Assembly: GCA_015680685.1 (NCBI GenBank)
Contig: MNCI01015552.1
Location: 80,047-144,046, forward strand
Direction: 5' to 3'
DNA length: 64,000 bases
Origin: Gnetum montanum
Taxonomy: Eukaryota > Streptophyta > Gnetopsida > Gnetales > Gnetaceae
Part shown: piece after piece, positions 22,001-32,450 of the stretch
Position numbering within the stretch: position 1 is the first letter of the stretch
How the letters are laid out: each line of letters starts with the position of its first letter
Made by a program: the position numbers and the translations under genes
Notes under the pieces: model-generated
Seen by the model: only the letters and a program-made list of their open reading frames with translations
Told to the model about the DNA's origin: nothing
The model's database searches: none

Positions 22001-22785
22001 TTAAATCAGTAAAGAAAAAAGCACGAAAGGTTAGACCTGAAGTGACATTAGCAGTTCGTGTTGAAATCACAAAGCTATAGCAAGCCGATTTCATCTGAGC
22101 CATCGATTATTCCATTTGGGTATCAAACATTGTTGTAGTTCGTAAGAAGAATGGTAGTATACCCATATGCATCAACTTTCACGATCTTAATATAGCCACT
22201 ATAAAAGATGATTTCCCATTACCTAGGATTGATCAACTTATTGATACAATTGCTAGGCATGCACTATTGTCCTTCATGGATGGATTTTTGGACTACAATC
22301 AAATAAGAATCAATCCAGAACATCAACTTAGAACAACTTTCATGACACCTTAGGGTACATTCTGCTATACAATGATACCATTTGACGTTAAAAATGCAGG
22401 AGCTACATATCAGTGAGAAATGACATACATATTTAGTGATTACATACTTAATTTTCTCAATGATTATGTTGACGACATAGTGGTCAAATCTAAAACAACT
22501 AAACAACATGCAAAAGATTTGGACTTAGTGCTTAAACGTTGTCTCAAATATGACCTTAGACTCAATCCAAAGAAATGCATTTTTGGCATCAAAACAAGAA
22601 AAATGCTTGGTTTCCTAGTCTCTGAAACAGGGATACGGGTAGACCTCGATAAGGTTAAAGTAATAACCAATATGCAATCACTAAGAAATCTCATCGAACT
22701 ACGTGGCCTCCAAGGTAGATTGCAATTCATCAGACACTTTATCAAAAGGCTGATGGATAAGTTGAGTCCCATGCAACATCTATGA
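22001..22785 (+). pseudogene. Reverse transcriptase remnant, element B
   Basis: Readable blocks in order: K-K-K-A-R-K-V-R-P-E-V, W-V-S-N-I-V-V-V-R-K-K-N-G-S, D-D-F-P-L-P-R-I-D-Q-L, L-S-F-M-D-G-F, N-A-G-A-T-Y-Q, the catalytic Y-V-D-D (22465-22476), then L-R-L-N-P-K-K-C-I-F-G and L-G-F-L-V-S-E-T-G-I. These match Ogre/Retand-type RT. The segment 22420-22785 is open for 121 codons. Earlier blocks carry stops, for example a TAG in the P-x-G-T-F block. Confidence 0.85.
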
Positions 22786-23150
22786 CAAAAGAATGTACAT
22801 TTCCAATGGACTCAACAATGCCAAGAAGCATCCGAGAACATAAAACAAGAGCTGGCTCAACTACCAACTATTTATCCTCCACAAAGTGACAAACCTTTCT
22901 ACATCTATCTTGCAACTTTTGATTCCTCCATTGCATCCATGCTTTGTCAAAAACATCAAGATGGAGCCAAAATCCCTATATATTATCTAAGCCACACATT
23001 AATCACCTATGAACAACAATACAATGATGTAGAAAAATCATGCCTTGCCCTCGTCTTCTCCTTGATGAAATGGTGGCATTATCTCTTCCGTAATTAAGTT
23101 TACATCATTTGCAAGGATAATGTTCTCCATGCCATCACTAATAACATCTA
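22786..23150 (+). pseudogene. Gypsy-type RNase H, element B
   Basis: After RT the frame reads F-Q-W-T-Q-Q-C, then F-Y-I-Y-L-A-T-F-D-S-S-I-A-S-M-L, I-Y-Y-L-S-H-T-L and E-K-S-C-L-A-L-V-F-S. This is the ordinary Ty3/gypsy RNase H following the connection domain. Stops at 22783 and in the L-F-R-N-stop segment break it. It normally removes template RNA during reverse transcription. Confidence 0.75.
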
Positions 23151-23154
23151 CAAG

Positions 23155-23720
23155 TTGAATAGGTTAGCTAGGTGGAAAGCGATGATCACAGAGTTTGACT
23201 TGCACTATGTTGCTCAATCTTCCACAAAAGGTCAAGCAATAGTCACACAACTAACCATCTCACCGATGCACGATCAAATGATAATAAATCCTAAATTCCC
23301 AGATGAAAATGTTAATAGTGTAGACACCATACCTGATAACTATGAGGTAATCCTCTACTTTGATGGAGCCTCAACCTCTTGAGGAGGAAGTGCTATGGTC
23401 ATTTTGACATACCCATCTAGAGAATTCCAACCCTTCACCTATTGCTTAAGCTTTCCTTGCACCAATAACATGGTAGAATATGAAGGTCTTATTCGAGGCC
23501 TTCAAGCAGCATTAACTTTGGGAATCTCATGCCTTGTAGTTTGAGGTGATTCACAATTAGTCATTAATCAAGTCACTAAGGTGTACACATGCAAAGCTCT
23601 CCACTTGCAACCATATTGTGATTTGACCAAACATTTGATGAGGCAACTAGTAGAAGCCGATATACAACATGTACCTAGAAGCGAAAACAAAATTGCTAAT
23701 GCACTCACCACACTAGCCTT
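23155..23720 (+). pseudogene. Second, archaeal-type RNase H, element B
   Basis: The second RNase H starts with Y-F-D-G-A-S-T-S (about 23357-23380; family F-D-G-A-S), then T-N-N-M-V-E-Y-E-G-L-I-R-G-L (catalytic Glu), G-D-S-Q-L-V-I-N-Q-V (catalytic Asp), and closes H-V-P-R-S-E-N-K-I-A-N-A-L. The last catalytic Asp, usually in the A-D-A-L motif, is Asn. This extra domain of archaeal type is known from Tat-lineage elements. One TGA follows T-S and one lies before G-D-S. Confidence 0.85.
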
Positions 23721-25072
23721 AAACATGACACCTAGAATGTTCCATGCATTGCCTAGTTCTATAACAAGTTGTGTCGAACCTATAATTAACACTCTAGATG
23801 AAGTACCTGTAGCATCTGTTAGTACAACACATGCAATAGAATGGTATGATGACATAAAAGAGTACCTTCTAAAAGGCGAATCTCCACAACACTTGACAAA
23901 TGCTCAAAAAGATGCCATACGAAATGTTCCCACCAATACACATTAATAGGAGACACCTTGTGTCATAAATCCTATGAAGGCATTCTGCTAATGTGCGTTA
24001 GTAGCATTTATGGTCAAATGATCGTAGAACAAATCCATGAAGGACTTTGTGGAGGGCATATAGCACCAAAAGCGATGACAATGAAGATTAGGCGCTTAGG
24101 CTATTACTGGCCACACATGGAATATGATTGCATCTCCAAGGTAAGAACGTGTGACATTTGCCAAAATCATGAAAATCTAATACACGTGCCACCTAAAAAA
24201 TTCCACATAGCACAAATCACATGGCCATTCCAACAATGGGATTTAGACTTAATTGGACCAATAGCATCATCATCTTCAGCAGGACATAGCTTTATTATCA
24301 TTACAACTGAATATTTCACAAAATGGGTAGAAGCTATTCCCCTTAGGAAGACCACCTCAAAACACATTTGCACTTTCATAATTGAAAATATCGTGACCGG
24401 TTTTGCTATTCCAATAACCATCGTTACCGACAATGGCCACAATTCAGTAGTGCAGATACTAAAAGCTTCTGTGAAAGTCTAGGTATTAAACATGCATTTT
24501 TATCACCTTACTACCCATAGAGCAATGGTCAAGTAGAGGCTACAAAAAGAAATGTCATCATGGTGCTCAAAAAGATGCTGAATCAGAGCAAGAAATGATG
24601 GCATGAATAATTAGTCTATGCATTGTAGGCATACAGAGCGATACATCGAACATCCATAGGTAAAACTCCATATAGTCTTGTGTATGGATCTGAAGCTGTT
24701 TTACCCTTAGAATTGCAGGTTCCCTCATTATGGATAGCTCTCTTCGGCCTCCTTGATGAAAGTCAAAACAATGAATTGCACATCACTGACCTTGACTCAG
24801 TAGAAGAGGAACGTGTGCAAACACTTGATCAAATTGAATGGTACCAAAAACAACAATGGCAATGACACAAATACGATCTGTACAAGAACTTGATTAAAGA
24901 AAGAGATCTAGTCCTTAAGGCTGCTCATGAACATCAAGATAAATTCTCAACCAACTGTGAAGGGCCTTACTTGATTACCAAGGCATACAATAATGGAGCA
25001 TTCAAACTTGCTGACATGTTTGGAAACAAGGTATCACATTCGTCCTAACACATGTAATTAGGTTGATCAATC
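23721..25072 (+). pseudogene. Integrase remnant, element B
   Basis: A zinc-binding part, C-G-G-H-I-A-P-K-A-M then G-Y-Y-W-P-H-M and C-D-I-C-Q (about 24045-24165), precedes the core. The core has W-D-L-D-L-I-G-P (Asp codon 24246-24248), T-D-N-G (Asp 24429-24431) and N-G-Q-V-E-A-T (Glu 24536-24538), so all three catalytic residues are still encoded. A frameshift lies between the second and third. The C-terminal part reads P-Y-S-L-V-Y-G-S-E-A-V-L-P-L-E and ends G-P-Y-L-I-T-K-A. The longest open piece is 174 codons (23958-24482). Confidence 0.8.
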
Positions 25073-25900
25073 CATTCATAATTACATTTCCAACTCCTGA
25101 TACATCCCCTATTTTCCCATCATGTCCCAATTATCCTACTCATTTATACCCCCAAATACATTCCACTCAGCTCAAAACTCTTGATACACTATTGCATACA
25201 ATGACTCTCCAAGCAGTCACGACACAAAAATACAGAACACAGTACATGATGCAAAAATGCAAATGCTCAAACACGAGCACAACATAGAAAAGAAAGCTCT
25301 TTCAAAAAGACCCAAAAGAAAAATAAAAGAAAAAGAAAGACAAAAAGAAAATAAAAAGAAAGGAAAAGAAGAAACAATAAAGAAAAAGAATAAAAAGGTC
25401 AAAGAGAAAAATGCATGGAAAAGGTCTTCATAACCCCATTGACATCATAAACCATGGACTTTTGGCTCTTCTCATACAAGCCCCAAGTGAGAAGGTAATT
25501 ATCTTGAGAAATAGTTACACTTGTATCTCAAAGAGACCATGTTGCACATCATCACGTGGCTTTGGCTGTTTACAACAGGCCCTGTAAACACTCTTTAATA
25601 GTTCCGTTTCTGCAAAGAGCGCACCTCCTATGTCTTGGTTCCAACTCTACTGAAAACCCAGCTATTGACAAGGGCCAATGACATAACATGTTTATGAGAG
25701 AGAATTTCTCTCCCACAAATTCCAATAGCAATTATCATCCTTGATCAATTCCTAATTTCTCCTAGTTACAACCAATCCAATCCCCTACATATTGAATCAC
25801 ATTTCCTCAATCCCATTTACTTTTAAAAATAGCGTGATGACATCTAGCCAAGGGCTAACAGTTAATGTTTAGTACTTGGTTGTTCATGGTGTTTTACACT
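25073..25900 (+). other. 3' region of element B with Lys-coding purine tract
   Basis: After integrase lies a 125-bp A/G-rich tract (25280-25405) that in the integrase-strand frames encodes Lys/Arg-rich sequence. It may be a basic tail of the polyprotein or simple sequence. Beyond it are several hundred bases without recognisable domains, leading to the hairpin and polypurine tract. Confidence 0.45.
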
Positions 25901-25901
25901 T

Positions 25902-25946
25902 CTTTGTCGACACCTCTTGGGTGGATTACTCTAGATGTCAACAAAG
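25902..25946 (+). other. Inverted repeat next to the polypurine tract
   Basis: CTTTGTCGACA (25902-25912) pairs with TGTCAACAAAG (25936-25946), 10 of 11 bases complementary, with a 23-base loop. The right arm runs directly into the polypurine tract. Confidence 0.5.
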
Positions 25947-25955
25947 AGGGGCCAA
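25941..25955 (+). other. Polypurine tract, element B
   Basis: ACAAAGAGGGGCCAA lies immediately before the TG of the 3' LTR (25956). Its G-rich core, AAAGAGGGG, is the expected primer for plus-strand DNA synthesis. Confidence 0.65.
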
Positions 25956-27632
25956 TGAAACACCACTACTCTCAGCCTAGCACTTTGAAATAGAAACAAC
26001 TCAATCCCTTTCAAATTTTTAAAGACAAAATTTGGCTAAAGCATGGAATTCATGCTAACTTGGAACTCACGCATGCTGAACTCTGAGGTCATGTTGCAAC
26101 GTGACCTCCAGCATGACCAACTTTCCTGACCTTCAAACCTTCAGATCAAGTTAAAACAATCAGATTTTTAGATGAGCAAGTCAATCTTTAGGGTTCACCA
26201 TCAACAACCTTTGACTTCAATCTTCAGAATCTACAGATTTTAAGTCAAAAATTGCAAGTTTTTACAGGTGTTTGCAAGTGACGCTATAGGTTACGCTGTA
26301 GTCATGCTGCAACGTGACCACAGCATGACCTACCCAAAATAGCCAGCGTGACCTACTCAAAACCACTCAAATACAAGCTCAAATTTTAGATTCCAAAGTT
26401 AAACACATTCAGGCAGTAAATCCAGGCTTTAGAATCCAAAAAATTGTGTCAAAAGGTCAAGATTTCCTCACTCACGCTGGAGGTCATGCTGGGTGTGAGT
26501 GCAATGTCCACACGTTGGACACACGCTAGAGGTCATGCATGAGTGCAACATGACCATAAATCAACTCACACTAAAGCTCAACTCCACTCTGAAGGCATGT
26601 CAACTCATGTTGGAAGCCCTGGTCAAATAGAGATGCCTCAAACAGCCTCAAATCAACATTTTGACCTCCTACGACACTCGATCCATGGTCAAGCGAGCTG
26701 GGTCAAATTTCTCTTGTTGTACATTTCATTGTAAATCCCCATTTGTGGGCATGTTAGGCCCTCACAATCTAAATTAAATGTACTTTCATGGGCTTGAGTA
26801 ACCCACGAGTTGTAAAGTGCAATGTATCTAGTCAAGAATGTAGCTTGCCAACACACATCCAACTCTTGCCGACACATATCCAACTCATACACAACTATCC
26901 ATTGGACACATGTCACTTGATCCATTTTCCTATTAGATCCAACCATTGATCCCATTCTAGAATTCCGCACCCGAGCTCGACCTAGCCCTATAAATACGTT
27001 GTCACTTCACATGAATTGGGGTTGTCAGTTGGAGACATTGGCAATTCTGAGTAAATACAAGAACCTGCAATTGGGCGCTTGGCACACCTGACTATTGGCA
27101 TCCAAGAACTTCTCACATTCATCACATCACATCATCATATCATTACATTACATCACCCCGGGGATAGATGCTTGACTTTCCATCTACACGCAGCTACGCT
27201 TTGACCAGTGCACATCTTTTCTAAGCAATACAATTTCATTCGTTTTTCCAATCAAACATTATTTTTGTTATTTTATTTTATATTCAGTTTACATTCTATT
27301 TACATTCTTCTTACATTAATTTTACGTTCATTTTAGTTTATGTTCTATTTACGTCTTACGTTTACATTTATGTCTTACATCTTATGGCTTACGTTTACAT
27401 TTTACGCGCATTTTACACATTTTAAGACATTAGTTACGATAACCACAGTGCAAGCTATAGTTTATGCTTAGGGAAGTCCTTGGTTGATTTGCGTGCAGAC
27501 CATCCAAGGCACTCTACCTTCGTTTCCATTTCCAGCTTGCCCTCAAGCAAAGGTAGGGTCAGCTGTGCCTACCAGACGATCTTTAGGTGTCTGTTTTCTT
27601 CTAGCATTACACTGACAATTTAGGTCAGTATA
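25956..27632 (+). mobile_element. 3' LTR of element B
   Basis: A 1677-bp LTR starting TGAAACACCAC and aligned throughout with 10991-12685. The end is ...GTATA where the 5' copy has ...GTACA. The TATA box CTATAAATACG is at 26988-26998. Confidence 0.9.
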
Positions 27633-28980
27633 GCCTCCATCATTGCCTCTTATCCATGGTGTTCCATCACCAAGAGGGTTACAACCTTGTCTTTCTCTAG
27701 GTGTACCAACAAAGTTGTGGTATTCCTAGAGATTTCAAGAAATTCTTGTTCAAGGATGGACATCATAACCTCTCAAGCACTACAATAGATTCTTATAGGT
27801 TCCTACATTAGCTATGTTGAGAATAGTAGGATAGTTTCCTTCAGCTAACTAATGGTCCTTGTGACCTAATTGAGATGGCTCAATGCTAGATAGTAAATCG
27901 ATGGATTTCCATCACCTATCAAGCCATGTTCTTGTTGTAGCTATTGCTCATGAATCTTTTAGAGCATCTTTATAGCTACACATGCTTCTGACGTGGTCTC
28001 CCCCATAGGTGGTTGTGGTGGCTACTCCTCTTCTTACAACTTTGTAACTACTTTATCTTTCATCATCTCTTGCCAAGATATGACAAGAGCATAAAAGAGT
28101 GTTTCATTTGCACAACCTGTTATGCCTCCCCTCTTAAAGAGTTTATAAATGAGGCACAAAAACATGAGTATATTTATTCCTCTCTCATTTTCTTTAAATC
28201 ACTTTTCTATTGCTAGATAGATGAGCTAAGGAAGTTTGACAGGGAATTTTCCACTTAGAGTGATGCATGCACAGGTGGAGTAGGTTGTGATGTTGCTAGG
28301 CCTCACCATGGGTTTTAGGTGATATGCAATGGTTTTAAAATACATGCACTTTACTTTGGTGAGTGCATCATACTCCTTGTAGTCCACCCCATAGAAATGC
28401 TAGATCCATTCTTTCTTGGCTATGGTGTTCACCTCGATTGATCTCTACTAAGGTTGCCCTAGTATGAGGCAAACCAAGGGCCTCTGTGATAGCTCCAACC
28501 AAGTAGGAGACTGTGATATCTTTGATTTTAATATATGCCTCTCCTTATTGGTTGTTCCAAAATAGGTAGGTCTCCACCATGTATCATTTTCCACTAGAGG
28601 AGAGAATGGGTCACATAGGAGAATCCTATAATTGTGTGTGGACTTCCTCAAGCATCAACTCTAAGAAGGATTCAAAGTTGTATTTTTGGAGAACCAAACT
28701 CTAAACTTCATTGGTTTGAATTATTTCAAGGTAGGCCCCTATCAATGTGAACTCCATATTGGGTCTTAGCCTTGGAAACTCATCTTACAGTTCAACAATG
28801 GAAAATTGTTAAACAAATTCTACTTTAGCATCCTCCTAAATAGGTCCTGTCACATGAGTTGTTTCCTCTTCTTGCTCTTGGGGCTACTATGACCATTGCT
28901 AGCTCCTTCCTCCTCATGGCTACTACTCCCTTGGTTGGAAATTTCCCACCACTAGTGCTCCCCTCTTTGGTGCTATTTGT
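27633..28980 (-). pseudogene. Decayed reading frame, possibly plant transposon protein-like
   Basis: A minus-strand frame runs from about 28650 to 27980 with only scattered stops. It contains W-R-P-T-Y-F-G-T-T, H-F-Y-G-V-D-Y-K-E-Y-D-A-L, H-L-K-P-M-V-R-P-S-N-I-T-T-Y-S, L-S-G-K-F-P-V-K-L-P and G-I-N-I-L-M-F-L-C-L-I-Y-K-L-F-K-R. The layout, a long helical domain with L-I-Y-L-A-I near the end and a Glu/Pro-rich tail, recalls the putative plant transposon protein domain also suggested for the antisense gene of element B. It lies between element B and an R repeat and could be an extra open reading frame of either neighbour. The identification is from memory of the family only. Confidence 0.4.
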
Positions 28981-29113
28981 GATGACAAACATAACTAAGG
29001 ATTAGAAATTAATGTATAATCTTTAGCTCCCTTTTCATACCTTTCTCATTTGATTAGGTTACATTTAGGTTTATTTGTGATCTTAGCATGTCTAATATTT
29101 TATTATTATTTTA

Positions 29114-30754
29114 TTCATTAGCTACTAGAGTTTGTTTGTAAGGTTTAACTTAGTGTAAGTAGGATTTTCAATATTATTTTAATGGTTAAACCTTGGGAAG
29201 TTAGAAAAATATCTAAAACATTTTTCATCATAAACCAAATGTTTGTGGCCCCCATGATGTAAAACTCATCTTTGGTAGCTAGAGGATCAAAGAACAAGAT
29301 TAATCAGACAAGCGGTGTAGAAGTTATGGCACTTAGAAGATCTTTGGGCTTTGAAAATGATAAAAACTCCTCTTATGTTGGAAGGAAAATTTTCAAAAAT
29401 GACCAAGTGTCAACCTATATATATATATATATATATTATTTTTGTACTAAATTGATGGGGATGCATCAATGTAGCTATATACAACAATTTTTCCACATGA
29501 AAAACTAAGTGTTCTTGAAGAGTTTCAAGATGAAATTAGAGTCTAAAGGAAGCTAGAAAAGCCTAGAATGATAAGTCATAAAAGAGGGCATAAGATTGGC
29601 TTTGAAAAAGGAGATTTTGGATAGAATCAAATATTCCAAGAAGTCATGAAAATATATGTTTAAATTGTAAAATGATGGGATCAAATGTGAAATGCCCAAG
29701 GGATAGGAAGTTTGACTAAATAAGACCAAAGAGTATGTAAGTGGATCCTCCCCAAAGTAGGTTCATGTCATTAATGCCCTTGCATGCCCTCATATCAAGG
29801 AGTCAGTGGGTCCTAAGGATGATGAATGATCATTGTTCATTAAAGATCAAACTCGTGCAAGAAATTGTCAAAGGATTTAGACATACCAAAATATACACAT
29901 TAATTAACCATGATAGGAGGCAGGGAGGTGGTAAACGATAAGAGCAAAGGGATGAGAGAGAGAAAATTGAATGAAGACTTCACATCTTGGTCATATGAAT
30001 TCCTTATGATGTGTGTGGTTAAGATGATTGGGTACTGTTCCATATTTAGATAGAACCAAGTCCATCCACTTCTAAGAACCTCACATTGTCATATTCAGAT
30101 AGTTCAACCCCTGAGAGTTCATGACTACTCCCATAGAATAACCACCACTCTAAGTAGAGAAGAAAAGAGATGAAAGAAGTTAAGAAGGGCCTTAGTTAGA
30201 GGTGTGCCTTCAAGCATCTATAACATGTCTTTCTAGCCCCATAACTAGTGCTTGTAGCTTGTTATTGTCTAAGAGGTGTGATTTGATTTCCCATGTTTTT
30301 TTATAGGAATCACACCATGCAAAAACATGCTTTCTATTATTGATTGATGGTAGGAGTGATAAGAGACCAATAGAATACCCATAATACTCAAGAAGGTGTT
30401 TGGGTACAAAAGGGGATAAATCCCCCTTGAAGCCACATCCTTGTCTATTCCACTTGGTTCTTTTTAAGTTTATTAAGTATCAAGGTCATTGATTCTTTAT
30501 AGGTTGTAATTAAGAAAGGACCTCATGCTACCAAGATGGAAAACCCCATAGAATTGAGTGGAGTAAGTGGATCATGTGAACTCAGTACATGACAACTTCA
30601 GAAAATTAATGCTCCATTAATCAATGTCATAATCTAAAAATGAAATATAGTGATTAAATAATCAATCTAAACATTAAGTGGAGGTTTAAATGATCTTCCA
30701 GTAGTAGTAGTTGTGATAAAATGCAAGATTCTTGATAATCAACAAAGAAGAAAA
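29114..30754 (-). repeat. Repeat R, extra copy (X)
   Basis: This copy aligns with repeat R of element A (965-3036 without its solo LTR) and with 39528-40720, including the words CATAACTAGTGCTTGTAGC and TGGAAAACC. It continues past the A-rich boundary at about 30290 into sequence resembling the 3' untranslated region, up to an N gap (30755-30846). A second R copy follows in the same orientation, so this locus holds two in tandem. Confidence 0.6.
29415..29436. repeat. (TA)n microsatellite
   Basis: CCTATATATATATATATATATT, about ten TA units, inside R copy X. The other R copies do not have it. Confidence 0.9.
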
Positions 30755-30846
30755 NNNNNNNNNNNNNNNNNNNNNNNNNNNNNNNNNNNNNNNNNNNNNN
30801 NNNNNNNNNNNNNNNNNNNNNNNNNNNNNNNNNNNNNNNNNNNNNN
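30755..30846. other. Assembly gap of 92 N
   Basis: A run of 92 unknown bases between two R copies. Junction details here cannot be trusted. Confidence 0.99.
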
Positions 30847-31301
30847 AACAATAAAAAGAAAAATTCACTAAAAAGTGTTGTGAAGATGTGTGCAATTGGA
30901 TGTCATTAATGGGGTAAACAAAAAGAATTTGATTGTAAAAAGTGTCTAAGGATTAAGAACTTAACTAGCCCAACAAAAATATATGCAAGTGGGTCCTTCC
31001 CAAAGTAGGCATAGACCTTTTATGCCCTTTCATAACTTCAAACCAAAGAGTCCATGGGCTCAATGGATGATTAATGGTTACATAAGGTTAAGTACAAAAA
31101 CTAGAAAGTAACTAACTAAGAATTCAAGCACATTAAACTAGGACATCGAACTGGAACATGAAACTAATAGTGAGGTGAGACATGGAAAGCATAGATGGAT
31201 GAGAGAAAGAGTAGAATGGAGTTCCTAATTGTGGTCACATGAAGTCCCTTATGGATTTTGTGGTTAAATGACTTGATACAATCCATCCTCAGTCTAGACC
31301 N

Positions 31302-31371
31302 TGTTGGGCTAGTTAAGTTCTTAATCCTTAGACACTTTTTACAATCAAATTCTTTTTGTTTACCCCATTAA
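31302..31371 (-). repeat. N-bounded exact inverted copy of 30906-30975
   Basis: All 70 bases are the exact reverse complement of 30906-30975, and the segment is framed by single Ns at 31301 and 31372. In old, diverged DNA such identity points to an assembly or gap-filling artefact. Other R copies carry unrelated sequence at this position. Confidence 0.85.
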
Positions 31372-31480
31372 NTAAGAGTGATCTTACAAAACAACCACTA
31401 TTCCTTATTAGAGAAGAAGTATGAAGTGAGGATGGGCCTTAGTTAGAGGGGACCAATCCCATAACTAGTGCTTGTAGCCC

Positions 31481-31740
31481 ATTTATTTTGTCTAAGGGGT
31501 ATGCTTTGAATTTCTATTGTTTTTTTTTTTGAAATGGGAACCACACCATGCAAAGACACATGCATTTATTTTGTTCAAGGGGTGTGCTTTGAATCCTCAT
31601 TATTTTTTTCTTATTTTTTATTTTTCATGATGAGAACCACACCATGCAAGGATGTATGCATTTATTTTATCTAAAGGGTGTACTTTGAATTCTCATCATT
31701 TTTTTGTAATGAGAACCACACCATGTAATGACTTATTTAA
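31481..31740 (-). repeat. Three direct repeats of about 80-96 bp
   Basis: Units start at 31481, 31564 and 31660, each with ATTTATTTTGTCTAAGGGGT, a CTTTGAATT word, a T-rich tract and GAGAACCACACCATGCAA. R copies elsewhere (2997-3095, 40680-40775) have one unit. Confidence 0.75.
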
Positions 31741-31744
31741 CTTC

Positions 31745-32450
31745 CTTTTATTGATTGGTAAATAATGTTAAGAAGTTTTTGAAAACAAACATGCACCCAA
31801 ACAAACAAAAAAACACAAAGAATACTACATCCCCTTGAAGCCACACCCTGTTCAAACCTTTGAATCCTTTCCAATTCTGGAAATTACCAAAGTCACAAAT
31901 TTATTAAAGTTTTATTAATGAAAAAGGGACTACACATTTTTAAAATAAAGAAAACCATACAGTTTGTGGGTGGGTGGATGTTGTGGACTCATTGGCTATT
32001 TCATGAAAAATAAACCATGTCCTAATTATCAATAACAAAATTCAAAGCCAGAAACTAGACACTAACAATCAAATAACAAAAATAATACATACCACCATCA
32101 AGTGATGCATGACCATTGTACTTTGCACTTATGAACAAAAGGTTAGAAAACCACACCAAATAAAACAAAAGAAAACATAAAATAAAGTGTAAAATATTCA
32201 AGAAATATCAAATGTACTAACAATGATGTAAAATAAAAATTAGAAAAGATTAATAACATGAAAACAAAAACATGTAAAATAAAGAATGTATAAAAAAAAG
32301 TTGTAAAACAAAAAATTTAAAAACTGAGGAGCTACTTAAATAATTAGCATGGTTGGCCATCTCCCCCACAACTAAGCTAGAAGGAGGAGATCTGAAATAT
32401 GGAGCGTGGTTGTCCATCTGATGAGGCTCTTGTTGTGTTAGTTGGCATAT
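31745..32450 (-). other. 3' untranslated region of element C
   Basis: Sequence colinear with 3100-3810 of element A, rich in A and in GTAAAATA words, with the shared word GGCCATCTCCCCCA. No protein-coding signature was seen. Confidence 0.5.

Larger units (their letters stand above)
10991..27632 (+). mobile_element. Tat-lineage Ty3/gypsy retrotransposon B, both LTRs present
   Basis: A 16.6-kb element bounded by two LTRs of about 1.69 kb. Order on the plus strand: LTR, putative primer-binding site, leader with minisatellite, gag, a gag-protease linker, a long insert carrying an antisense spliced gene, RT, RNase H, a second archaeal-type RNase H, integrase, hairpin and polypurine tract, LTR. 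The double RNase H is the mark of the Tat lineage (Ogre/Retand relatives). Candidate target duplications are GCCAT (10986-10990) and GCCTC (27633-27637), three of five matching, so weak. The coding parts are decayed by stops and frameshifts. Confidence 0.85.
30847..31745 (-). repeat. Partial repeat R of element C, with local triplication
   Basis: This corresponds to 2330-3070 of element A. It contains a 70-bp inverted copy of its own sequence bounded by single Ns (31302-31371) and a threefold direct repeat at 31481-31740. Both are absent from the A and D copies. Confidence 0.6.

Noticed and set aside
22464-22772. 102-codon minus-strand frame in the RT of element B
   Set aside because: Mirror of the conserved RT frame on the plus strand; no family features.
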